NCBI RefSeq assembly: GCF_001949145.1
Contig: NW_019091362.1
Coordinates: 1,498,301-1,562,300, forward strand
Direction: 5' to 3'
DNA: 64,000 nt
Origin: Acanthaster planci
Taxonomy: Eukaryota; Echinodermata; Asteroidea; Valvatida; Acanthasteridae
The notes under the pieces: model-generated
Databases searched by the model: none
Told to the model about the DNA's origin: nothing
What the model saw: the letters and a program-made list of their open reading frames with translations, nothing else
Shown: positions 1 to 12,700 of the stretch, piece after piece
Layout: every line of letters begins with the position of its first letter
Numbering within the stretch: position 1 is the first letter of the stretch
Translations under genes and position numbers: made by a program

Positions 1-637
1 ATTTTCAGAATGTTGTCGTTGTTCCTGTGCGTCAAATAAAATAATAATAAAGAAGCAACGATTAGAAGATTCCCGCTTGTATCGTAGTGATGTGGAGTTG
101 CGCTTCTTGTCTGCACCAGGCGGTACAAAACGTTTATGTATTGTGATTGTACGTACACACAATGTAGTTGCGCTCGATCTTGCGGTTTTATATAGCGCCC
201 TCAGTGATACCATGCGTCGCGTTGTCGCGTATTGATATTTGTAACGCATTATTAACTGTTGCCCGTTTTACAAGTAAATACCTGAAAAATAATTTTCAAA
301 AGTACATTTACACAATTTGGAACTAAGAGAACGTTTTAGATGTGAATTGTGAAAAGAAACCGAGAGATTCATGGGGAGGATTGCAGTGCGGTGCGTCATT
401 GGCGGATGGAACTCGACCCTTTCCTGTGCGTAAAACGTCTGTACAAGATGTAAATAATTATTAAATGCAATGACTGGACGCTCGCTGCATGCATGGAGCG
501 CGGATATGGATGCGCTGCTACAATTAAGCTAGTGTTCGCGTACTACTCTATGTTGATGTGTGCTGTTCACCTCTGAATCGGACTGTCGTAATATAATGAT
601 AACTAAAGTGTAGATATTCCGACAGTTCTCCTTTACC
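1..637 (+). promoter_or_regulatory. 5' flank and probable 5' UTR of the type I receptor gene
   Basis: This stretch lies directly upstream of the receptor start codon at 638 and contains no convincing ORF. It is richer in CpG than the following intron, mainly around 360-560. A TTTTATATAG string at 186-195 resembles a TATA box, but nothing confirms it. The transcription start and the extent of the 5' UTR cannot be fixed from sequence. Upstream non-coding exons are possible. Confidence 0.35.
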
Positions 638-707
638 ATGGCATCGTCTGGCACGCTCAACTTGAAGTTGTTGGTACATTTAATCCTCTGCTTGTGTCTC
701 GCATTAG
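638..707 (+). CDS. Receptor exon 1: signal peptide
   Basis: The exon starts at the ATG at 638 (context taccATGg, close to a Kozak match) and encodes 23 residues plus one base. A polar [10 protein letters not shown] leader is followed by the hydrophobic run [14 protein letters not shown], a typical signal peptide core. The donor is GTAAGA at 708, phase 1, which fits the acceptor at 16500. The 15.8-kb distance to exon 2 makes this assignment less certain than the others, but position, phase and signal peptide all agree. Confidence 0.8.
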
Positions 708-3700
708 GTAAGAAGTCAGGTCACATTTTGTGTTGGTATTCAGATGTCGGTGGATGTTATGTACTATAGGCCGAGGCCTACATACTGTACATGTATAGCC
801 TACCTGCATACTTGGTACGTACGTGTACTGTTACTTGGCCCACATGCGCGTACCGCCCGCCTGCGCCTGTCCCTAGCCTGCTTAACGTAAGTAATGTATG
901 CCTATACCCACCAGAACTGTGGCCTTGGGGTCTGATGTCCCCCCACTCCACCTATGAAGACAAGCCTAGTATTCTGCCACAGCGTAGGCTCTAGATCAGT
1001 TGTCACGAGTCACCATCCGCGCACTGGGTCTGTTAGGCCGTACTCTGACCTAAACTTGTTCTTAAATGTAGACCTGCTAAAATTTTGTATAGCTTCACTT
1101 TCAGTAGGTCCTAGTTGAAAGTTTGACTAAAAATCTACGGAATAGGCCTAATAGTAATACTAACTATACTAGCTATGAAAAACATCTGATGTCACCACGA
1201 AGCAACAGAAACAATGTCATCTGCAAACGAGTCGGTTCGGCTGTACTACTAGTATTAGTAAAACCTACGTCACCACACATCACGCACATACATTGCAAAC
1301 ATTTTATGGGGTATTGGTAATGTCCTACTTGTACTTCTGAAAATCTGCCCGTTAATGTCTTTTGAATGAGGAGTTACTTTTTGCATTAATTACTTTGCTT
1401 TGGTGATTCAGTTTGAGGAAAAAGCGCTTTACAGTCACTTCGCCCCATTTCCACGTCACCCCTAACCACTTAGACTCATCTCCACATCGCCCCATCCCCA
1501 CTTCGCCCCATTTCCACTTTTCCTGTCCTTGCTCTAGTGTGTTACAAGCCTCTTCAAAACATGTTCAAGAGAGGAGTTCCACAAACAACATCACGACGGA
1601 GTTATACATGTACAGTCGACTCTCGTTATCAGCCGTAACGAAATTACGGTTGTAGCAAACACAAGTCTGTGGTCCCTGCGAAAACATGTACATTTCTATG
1701 GGAAAAAAAATCTGTTACAGCGAAATCACATTGTACGAAATTCCTGTTACAACGAATGGTTTTCATGACTCTTGCCTGAAAAACTATTGTTGACGACCCA
1801 TTCATAACGAACATTTGCGAATCAAGGTGGTTAAAGCATGTGGGCAGTGCATCACGCTGGTTCTCACCGGTCCAAACCGTTGCCAAAGAAGGCACGAGGG
1901 AAATGTGGCAACCAGTCAGTGTACAGTTCCTGCCAAAAAGGGTCGTGAGCATTCCACTATATGTACATGGTATACGAATGCAGCTCTGCAGTTGCAAGCC
2001 GAAAAAACACTGCCGTCACAAATTTTTCTGCAGGTTCATTCACAAAAATTGATCTCATGTCTATGTTTGTGTTTTCTGTATTTAATTTGAAGATGTACTG
2101 TTTGTACTTGAAACGAGCGTGTTTCCACAAAATGTCCAGTCGCAGCATGAGGCTAATCACCCGCCCCTCCAGATGTGTCACACACGCATAAAATGTGATA
2201 CACAGACATTGTTTACCAGTTTCCTGTAGTCACGACAAGCGTAAAGCATGATTCAAAAATCAATGTTTTTTACATTGATCACACAAACATCATAACAAAA
2301 AGTCCCTTCCCAATTCCGATAAAAATACAGCCAAATAAGTTGGCTTGACTACTCTCATCTCGAGCCCAACTAATCATCCAATACTGAATAATTCATATTG
2401 CTGCAAAAAGATAGCATACCCGCTAATGAGACTGTGCGTTTTCATGACGTACATTTTGCAAGATACAGCTATCCAATCACAATATTCCTTCATGACAAAG
2501 CGACCATCGCACGCGGGCAGCCGCGCACAGTGGGTGTCACTGGGCGAGTGAACGTGGACTATCAATCAATCATGCAATCAGTAACCCATATCTTGTGTAT
2601 CAATCACAGTCGTAGTCAACCATTTGGCCATGGCTCATCTTCACAAGTGCATGTACATGTGAACCACATGTCTCTCGGATGCTGATCTGGAAATATTTGC
2701 ACCTTTTTTGAAAATGGACATGGTTTTGACCTTTTTTTCGTGGTATATACACTGGACAGCAAAAGAAACTTAACACTGCTGTCAAAGGCCACACAGAAAA
2801 AATGACTCCACCCCCTCCATAGAAATTTGTACACAGGTACATGTATACTGCAACATCCTTTACTAATCACATGCCCAAAAGCAAGTGATTATCTTTATAA
2901 CAAGGAAGAAATTGACATGCACAGCAACTTGGTTACTGAATCAAAAGTCACAGAATGTAACAGAATGAGCCTTAAGTTTTATGCAGAAATCAATGTCACA
3001 GGACGAAATAAAGAAGTCACAATCACTACTTTTCCATAATGTGTATGCATAGTCTGTAAGGATGGGATCCTTATACAGAAACCACTCATGCACATCATTT
3101 TGACAAAACAGGTGTTCACTTTGTCATTGGTTGTTTAAAATGTTATCCATTCATGGGTCATTTTTGCTTGGTGGAGAGTGCTTTTGTGAGTGACTTTTGA
3201 TTCAGTAACCAAATTGCTGTGCATGTCAATTTCTTTTTTGTTGTGAAGATAATCACTTGCTTTTGGGCATGTGATTAGTAAGGGGTATTGCAGCATACCT
3301 GTGCACAAAAATTGTTTATTTCTATGGAGTGAATTTTTATGTGAGGCCTTTGGTAGAAGTGGCAAGTTTCTTTTGCTGTCCAGTGTAGTACGAAGGTACA
3401 GTGTATGTAAGCTACCTTACATAGAACTCTTCGGGGAATGGAGCAGCAGTTCTGTGGCTACACAGTGGTCACAAAATTTCTGTTAAATGTCATGTAAAGC
3501 CTATGGCAGAATAGGCTTGTTTTCTGTGGGGTTCGTTCGAGGGGGGTGGACATCGAATCCCACAGATCTTGGTGTTCGGTAAGTACATGTATACTGTACA
3601 TGTACATGTAGCCTACCCTACATCTTGTAACATGCCACTTATCATTTTGCATTTGGCTATGACCTGTTTCTGTTCTACTTCTATCACAGCATAGGGTTCC

Positions 3701-6700
3701 CACAGTCATGACAGTGAGTGCTGAAGTCTTAAACTTCAGTTCCTTTGATGATGAAACGTTTAGGCCTTCCCATACTAGAAACCATAGAATTGAACACCAT
3801 AATGGCTGAAACTTGCATTGGAAAGATCAAACCATTTCACTCAATAAAACCTGACCTACGGACGCATGACCAATTTTCTAGTGACGTTGATCGGGAAACC
3901 AGTGTGCAACGTTCCCCAAAGTGGCAGAACTCGTATCACCTGTATGGTACATATACATCACTGACATTTATAAGAGTCATTATGCCACCTTGGTTTTTGC
4001 AGTTTGAATTACGTGAACAATTTTGTGCATGGCTGTAGTTAAAAAATGCCACAGAGTCCCCCTCTTCCCAGAAAAGAACTTGGGTGTGATTACTCTTTAT
4101 CTCTGTGCCTGGATATAAACATGAAAAATGGTTGCCCTCATGATGGACTGCCGATACAAAGTGTGTCCCAAATACAGCCTTAGAAACACTTTTCAGACAC
4201 CCAATCCCACTTTTCCCAGGCTAGCTTTCAAGTTATTGTCTAGTGCGCATGGTAATGTTTCTGTGGTTTCTGATTTTGTCCATATATGGAACTCTTGCCC
4301 CACTTGATTTAAGTCAGTCAACCTTTTTTTGAGCTTTGTTTACAATATTGGTGTTCAGCCTATGTACATAGTCCAGGGTAGGCCGGGTGAGAAAAGAAAT
4401 GTTTGACATGTTGGGAAATCCAAGGTTGCACAAGACTAAGTACTGCACACGCCTGTAGAAAAAAAGCGCAAAATTGTTGAAAATTGACACCAGATCATGT
4501 GACACCTGGGGAGGCTTTACAGTCACTTTGTCCCGTTTTCACTTCACCCTGATGCCACTTTGCCCCAGTGTAAACTTGACAATCTTTTGTTTTAACTTTA
4601 ACCTAAGCAAAGGCTACAATGTCGAGGTTGAAACTAAAGGTTTCAATGCAGGCAGTTTGCCAAGGAAAATGCAACAATACACACCATCATCCTGATGATC
4701 TGTGGGCATCAAGTCTTGTCGGCCAGTATGGAGTCACGTGGCTAGGCAACAAAGTTATCTTATTCTTTCAATGCAGGGTAGTCGGTGATGGTCAGTGCGG
4801 TATGGAAAATATTGAAATGAGGAGCCACTGGCTCCTAGAAAAAAAAAGTCAGGGGCCAGGTAGATTTTTGCACATACTGTACACACATTTGCAAAATACA
4901 CAAGTTACATGTTTTTGTACAAAATCTGACAAAACACATATAGAAACATTATTCTATCAATTATCCACATGACAGACAGGCTTTGGATTTTGTGCTTGTG
5001 AAATGAATAAAACATCGCAACCAATTACATGATTAAAAAACTGAAAGAAAAGACAAGGCATGTTTGCTCTCTTACTTTTGAGTATTTCGTACCTAGGACC
5101 GGACCGGACCAAGGGAAGCTTTGGTTTCAAACTTCAAATACGTGTACATTTGGGACTGAAACAAGTTGATTGCACCGGAATCGTGGCGAGCATAGAAGCT
5201 TGTGTATTGTATATACATGTATGTGAAACATCTCAGCCCCCCATACACTCTCTATACAGCGTGCGACCACAAACCAGTCGACTCGGGTACTTAGTACCTG
5301 CGTGTATGTACATGTACGCAACGTTGCATTTAACATGGTCTCGTGAATGTTGTGTACGTTGTGAGATGGAGAAAGAACTGTGTGATCACAGAGACACATG
5401 CTCGGTTTACATAGAAGAAAACCCGGTAATGAGCATTCATGAAATATGACTGACAAGGTGGGCGACCAACAGGCACAAATCATGGTCGCCATTGGCGATA
5501 AGAATTAAACATTTGGTTGCATATCATCATTTTCTGGGCGCAAGTGCGACTGTTTCGGCCGCACCGTGCAGTGCTGGTGATGCCCCTCGCTGTAAAGAGT
5601 GAAGTTACGTTGAAAAGAATTATTGCACATACTTACATGTAGTGTCACCAAAATATGGTTATAGAAACCGTTTTGTCAATATACGCTACCTACAGTATGG
5701 AAAGCTGCCTTACATGCCAGCTTTGCAATTCGGTAACTTCCTCACAACCAAGCACAGCTGGGGCAAATTGGAAATGGGCTGAAGTTGCGGTGGTGCGCTA
5801 TGGGGATAGGTCAAAGTGGTTCAGGGCGAAGTGACTTAGGGCGACTTGGAAACGTGGGGCGAATTGCCCGGCTCCCTTGGGAAGAGGGTGGCTGCATGTG
5901 TTTCACTGAGGATTCAAGATTTCACAATGGTTAGCAATGACATTTTGTCCTCCTCCCATCTCCATAATACCTTTAAAATAGCATTCAAACTCCACGCTCA
6001 GGTCTGAATGTAGCCCTCCATCCTTAGGCCCACAAATTGGTGGTTTTTGTGAACAAAATACTCTCAGTTGGAAGCCACAAGTCCCAAATGCTTGATCTAG
6101 AAGAGTTCTGAAATTGGTCCCGATGAAGGCGCCTCTTAAAACCTGTGAGATCGCATACATGCTTGCAGACAGGAATCTGGCTATCTAGTGCAATGCTCCC
6201 ATCAGACTACAGAAACTACAACTTACTAGGTACCGCATGTGCCTCATTACACTGTTACTTTTTATGAGGTCATAGCACTATGGTTTTTGAATCCAGCCAT
6301 CGGTAGATGTCCTCAAAACGTCATGGGTAATCCATATCCCTCTAAATTATCACAGCGATGGTTTTGTTTTTTCACCATGTGACCAACTGTTTAAATGAAA
6401 AAACCAGATCTTTTGCTTTCCACCCTCTGTGGACTGTACTGTAACACTGTATGCATATACCAATTCGATGGGCTGACCCCTGTACATTGGAGGCTTGTTT
6501 TCATTCCACGACTGCATTATGACTAATATTGGCGGCAGGGCTAAAGCTATCCATTGTGCTGTGTAGCTGTGGATGGATATTCTTGCATGTTTTACAGACT
6601 TTTAAATGTTCAAATTAGACATGAACATTTTTGCAGGTAAAAAGAAAGAATGAAGATCTGATGTTGTTCACAATTGATTCAAGAAAAAAGCTTTTAGGGG

Positions 6701-9700
6701 GTGCTTCCATAAGGGATAGTTGAAGACAAGATTCCCTCCCATCTTCAACAATAGTCATGGTGAAACTAAGAAGTCGGCCCATCAACCTGATGAAAGCATA
6801 CAAAATTACAAAGTTTACGGCCTGTTTTGATGGGCCATTAATTATCTGTAAAGCCGCTAACTTCAAATTTGCTCTGACTCTTAATATCCCCAGATCATTT
6901 CCAAATGTTTAAAAAGGCAATAAGTAGGGTCCACGTTACTCAGACTACAAAAATACCAACAAGGATACGCTGCACTTTAAACCTGTTCCTCCTGCCGTAG
7001 GCTGCCAGTTATCATCTTCCCACAAGTAAAATGTGATTGAAGCAAGAAAGTTCTTAAGAAGGAGTGAAAATTTTAGCTGGGCAGGAAAATCTGACATTGG
7101 CCTGAGTCCTGAATACCTTATGAAGAATGTAATTTATGGAATAGACACTTGTGCACTACCACCCACAATACTGGAGTGTGTAGGGGGGGGATTATGCAAG
7201 AGGACTGCCCTTGACCTCCAGGATATTGACCGATTAGCATCCATATATTGTTGCCAAGCCCTGTGATAAGTAATGAAAAAAGGACATCGCACCTTGATGG
7301 GCAGTCCACATTGGTGTGGACTTTCCAATTCACATATGTATGGATATGTGTTTGTATTTGCTTCACCGTACATGTACCATGACAGATCCAGGGTCTCCAA
7401 AATGACATAAAAGCATAATTCTAGGTCTTAATCACTGACGACACACTTTCTTTCGAGGCTTCCACCTTGATTCTTTAAATGTGGTCAGGGCCCAATTTCG
7501 TGGCACTGCTAAGCAATAAGCGCATGATTTTACACTAAAGAGGCACCGTGCATTTCATGAAGATCTTTAGCACTGAGCACAGATAAAGGGCAAGCTAACC
7601 TCTGAGGTTAAACCCAGTGTGTTCATCTTGCATTAAAATTTGCATTCTGAAAACCTGTTTATCGATATCTCAGACTACCGCAGGAACATGGAACATGGAA
7701 CATTAACGGTAACAAGCCAGCACATACACATGTACTGAAGTGCATACATGTACGTGTATGTACCGGTACATGTACATGTACAGTGTACCTCTGTACATGT
7801 ACAATGTACTTGTTCATGTACACTGTACATGTACATGTATGTAGTTACACTAGAGAGAACTTCCTTGAAAAGGTGTACATGGATATTGCACTTGGCATTT
7901 CCTGTTCCAATTTTTCTAAAATAATGGTTCTCCCAACCAAAACTGTGCAGTCACAAATAAATGACAAAGAAATCCCGAAGGAAGGGATTTCCTTCCCCTT
8001 TGGTACAGGTACATTGTACATGTAGGTGGTTGTCAAATGGTATTCTATCGTTGTTGACATTTGTGGTGGAAACCTTCAGTACTCAGAAATCCACTGCTGT
8101 ATTCCGTGTACATGTACTGTCCGTGAACCTCAAGGGTCATCAAGCTGTGTGGAATTGATAGGGGCTTATCAAAAGATGTCAAAGTACCATGTGACCACAT
8201 GTTTTCACAGAGATCAGCCACCATTGTACAATACCGGTGTTTAGTGAGCAAGCATACGTTGAACATGTGCATACATGTAAGTTTGTAAATTTCTTCATCA
8301 AATAGCTTAATAGTCTCACCACCTGTGTCATATACTGTATTATGGTAGTTACATGTATGTACTGTGCTGATCCACCATGAGATGCTGACTGTGCATTTTC
8401 CCATACTTTAAAAAACTCTGCAGTCATTCCTGCAGGTACTTCTAAAGACATATATTACTGTGCCAGGTGCCATGAGCTTTGCTGTGACACTGATGGATGT
8501 TCAGTCTACGTCTGGTCACATTGGTCAGTGTGAGAGGCTGCAGCTGCACTGTGCTTTCTTTGGCCCTGCAAAATCCTCAATGTTAAGACCAGTAGATTTT
8601 GAATAAGTTTCCTTTGATGTTGTAGTTGAGACCATCACAAGGCCAAACACCAGACTATTCACAAGTGCTGGCGTAAGTTTAAGAGAGGAAATAATGACCT
8701 GTTGAAATTCATTTGAATATCTTTTGACCTGACTACAGACCGGAAGTCCTGTGCTTGTGAGTCATTCACACGGTTATGTGTGTAAAAGGTGTTATTATGA
8801 GAACCAATGCGTGAACCAACACGTGCGCGTACTCCGTTTGTACTAGACTTCCTGGTTAAAATGACATCACGCTTCATTTTTCTGTTTCAATGAGGCATGT
8901 GCAGAGCCAACAGAAACTTCTGACGTCGTACCATCTCAAACTTGTTTAGCGTGTGCAAGTCAGGTTGATCTCGCACAGGCACTGTGATTTGGTTGATCCA
9001 TGGCAGCAAACAGTGTGACATACATGTAACTGTGGCACAGTCCATATCAAACCCCACGTAATGTGTTGTTCTACATGTAACTCAATGCAATGTGCTATTT
9101 TTATACTAAAAGCAAACTGCACAATTGTACCATTCACTGTAAATCAAAGGTGGCGTGTTTGCGCACGTACATGTGTAGACCCTGTAACATCTTTACTGGG
9201 CATCAAGTTTGCTTGAAGTTGAATTGGTTATCACACTCACGGAACACAAAAATGTAGTGCTTCTGTGTCCCGTCTACCACTCGGCCTTCGGCCTCATGGT
9301 ATGTGAGACACAGATGCTCTACGTACATGTACATGTACATTATTCTATGCTCCACTCGCGCTGGTGTGATAACTAATAGTACATGTACATGTACATTTGC
9401 ACGTAACACACATGTGCATTTCATGGAGGTATTGGTTCACTGCACAGTGCTGGGTGTTGTTAGATTCAAGAAGTAAAGAGAAGGTATGCATTTAGTGATG
9501 GGGATGGTTTTTGTGCACCTACAAATTCAAGAAATGAGACGGGTAGACTTTGGATTAATGCATCATTTGCACAGTGCAGGGATGCACAAAGGGTGATTAG
9601 ATCCAGACTGACATGCTCTCATGTTTTGTATTGTACACAAAGTGTGATCTCTCATGAGTGTATAATTTACAGACATGAATAGTGCCTGACCTTGTTCGCC

Positions 9701-12700
9701 TCAGAAGGCAGACAAAAGTGGACTACGGAATGAAGTGAGGGCATTGTGCGGATCAACACAGAATGTGTGGGTGGACGTAAATGTGTGGAGCTTACCTACT
9801 CTGACCTACATGTTCATGTATATGTATGCACTGTAGTACATATATGCTGTGCCTATGTACATGTACGTCAATGCTGTACATGTACTCGTACTGTACGTGG
9901 CCCCTGTACACCAAAGGCTAGACATGTTCCTCCCATGTGGCTAGACATGTCAGGCAAATGCTGGCTCGGTATTATTTTGGGACATACGTACGTGTGTACA
10001 CGTTACATGCACTCCTTATGTCAACATTGGCTTAATTGGCTGTGGAAAATGATACTTCCATCTCAGCTGTGCTCCAGCCTTCTCTGTTAAATTGATATGC
10101 ATACATGTACATGTACATGAGCAGTGCATGTAACCAATTGACATTGAAGTTTAGAGAGTTATTGTGTAATACATTTGGAAAGCATTTGCTTTAAAGTTAA
10201 AATTATGCTTATTTTAGATAACTCTGACAGTGCTTTTTAGAATGACATGTACCTGTACATGTGCGGTATGATACGGTTTGGGAATTTTGTTTGCAAAGAA
10301 TGTTCACACTTACATACAGGTATAACTTTTTGTTTAGTTGTCTGCAATGTTTGAATAGTGTGCTCTCTGGACACCAAGTTGCGGGCTTATCTCAAACTTA
10401 TGTGTCTGCAGGTGTCAAGATTGTCAGTGTGCTCCACAAGGTTTTAAATGAGCACTCTGACCTTTTGTGTTTTGAGTATTGTACCCAGTATATTCCCAAA
10501 ATGATACCTGAATTTTTAAAACTCTTTTTTTTTAAAGAGAAAATGATTACAAAAAGGGTTATAGGCATATTTTTTTGTAATATGTAGATAGACCTTCTTG
10601 TGGTAAGTGGCATCATCCAGATGCTCTGATGCACATTTTTTTCTGTGTAGGGCATTACAGCCAGAATGTTTTTTTTTTTAAATGCCGGCTTCTCAGACAG
10701 TGACCCTGTGAATGGAAAAAGGGTATACTACCACAAAATCTTGCTTGAGGCCTTTTTGCACTACAACTTCTCAACCCGGGTTACTTGAACTAAACCCCGG
10801 TTGAACATAGATGTACGGTGTGACCCTCCTGGATTGAAGATTGGATTTTGGTGCAGTTGGCGCAGGGTTGAAATTTTTCAAGTGTAAACTGCTGCCTTTT
10901 TTTTTAACCCTGCCTCAGCCCTGCGTCCATCCTGCAATTTGTGTAGTGTGAAGAGGCTACCAATTTAATGAACATTATCAGGAAAAGGGTCTACAACCTC
11001 ACTGAAGTGCGTCGGATCTCCCCGGCACACATGCCTTTTGTTCTGATTCATCTCCTTTTCTACAGTGTATGGTATTGTACCATTCATGCACCGTACTGTG
11101 AAGCTGCATGGCAAAATTGCAAGATGTGAATTCATCCTTGGTCTCTTGGTCGGCTGCAAAGCTGCATTTTACCATTCTCTGTCAGCTTTGCAATTACTAT
11201 GGTAGACACCTTTGCAGGAGTTGATCTGACCCACCTGTGTTCAGCGTTGTTTTGCCATGTTATGTCACAGCAGAGTGACCACAGAGAAAAATCTGGCCGT
11301 GTACTTCTCCAGCCAGTTGAGTTTTTTTTTATGACTGGGTCAGTGGCATCACCGCTCTCCTCCCTGCTTGAGGCCTGTGCACTCCCTCCTCTCCCCCTCC
11401 CCCCCTCCCGCCTGGCACTAGATTGTCCACCTTGGTCAGTGTGGTCCAGTGGAAATGCTGCCACCACTTGGTCGAAAACAAAATGAACATGTACTTTGTC
11501 AAATGAGCTAAATGACTCAAACAGTACAATCAGTCTTACATATTTGGTAGAGTAGTACATGTACATATATATCACAAAAATTACTGCATTGTACTTGTAC
11601 ATGGTGACCATGGGTACATTGCACATTTATACGTAAAAGTGAATTATATTGTACATTTAAGTTAAGGAATTGGGGTTTCAGTGCTGGACATTGACAGAAC
11701 ATGTTGCGGGACTTGTAATCCTGAAGTACAGCAGAGCAGCGGCCGGCAATGCCAAAGTTCTTATTCTGATTTCTTTCCTGTTACATACATGTACAAACAC
11801 CCGGTAATGAGTGTTTTTGAGTGCAGTGGTAAGAGATGACAGAGGAAATTTTTGATTCCATGAGGCGAAGCCGAGTGGAGTGGAACATATCGCCTGTAAC
11901 TGAACGAAATTATTTTTACCATTTCGCAAATGTGAACCATTCAGAATTTGTTTTATTCAATACATGTACCTCTTTTGTTAGGAGGACAAGTACGTACATG
12001 TTACATGTAACATTCGCCATTTTGCAAATCAGCTTTGTGTCGGAAACACTACCACTACCCACTGGTGGTAGAACCGTGTAATATTAGGCTATTTTCTGTC
12101 CCTGTGTACATGTACATGTACCGGATGGGAACTAGTCAAGTGAAATGAAGTTCTATTCAATGAGTACCATTGGTAACTCACTGACATGTGATCAATGATC
12201 AACCAATCAGATGGCAGAGCTTTATGCAAATATATCGTATAAAATACATGTACTGTGTAGCATAGTACTTGTATGTCACTGAGTGGGGAGTTTGCCGAAT
12301 GCCTCAAACTGCATCAGAAATATTTTGCTTGTTTTTTGATTTTGCCATTTCTGCCCCACCCCTTGCTCAAACACTGGCCTTGACACGTGGCCAGGTACAT
12401 GTACATGTAGATGTATGTGCTCATCAGCAAGCTTGTGTCTGGTGCTAATCCAACAAGATACCGATACATGTACATGTATACACACATGTAGTCCATGTCA
12501 TGTATGTTCTACAAATACAGGTAGTTTTTATCTAGTGTAGTGTAAAATTTTATTGCATTTGCCAATGTTCCATGTACATACATGTACCGGTACATGTGCA
12601 TCATTTACATACATGTACATAATTAAATGGTCTGTTGGTCTATAGACCAACATTACATGTTCTCGGATATTAAATGTGTACATTTACATGTATGCCTACC

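Noticed and set aside
2600-3370. Similar ORFs on opposite strands (sharing TCPKASDYL)
   Set aside because: They are the two arms of a fold-back MITE, not a duplicated gene.
5060-5449. 129-codon ORF beginning with a hydrophobic stretch
   Set aside because: No known domain, lies in a large intron, is overlapped by a similar-length ORF on the opposite strand, and runs through (GTACAT) repeats.
11132-11626. 164-codon minus-strand ORF
   Set aside because: The glycine/arginine-rich part reflects a C-rich tract on the other strand; no family resemblance, intronic.
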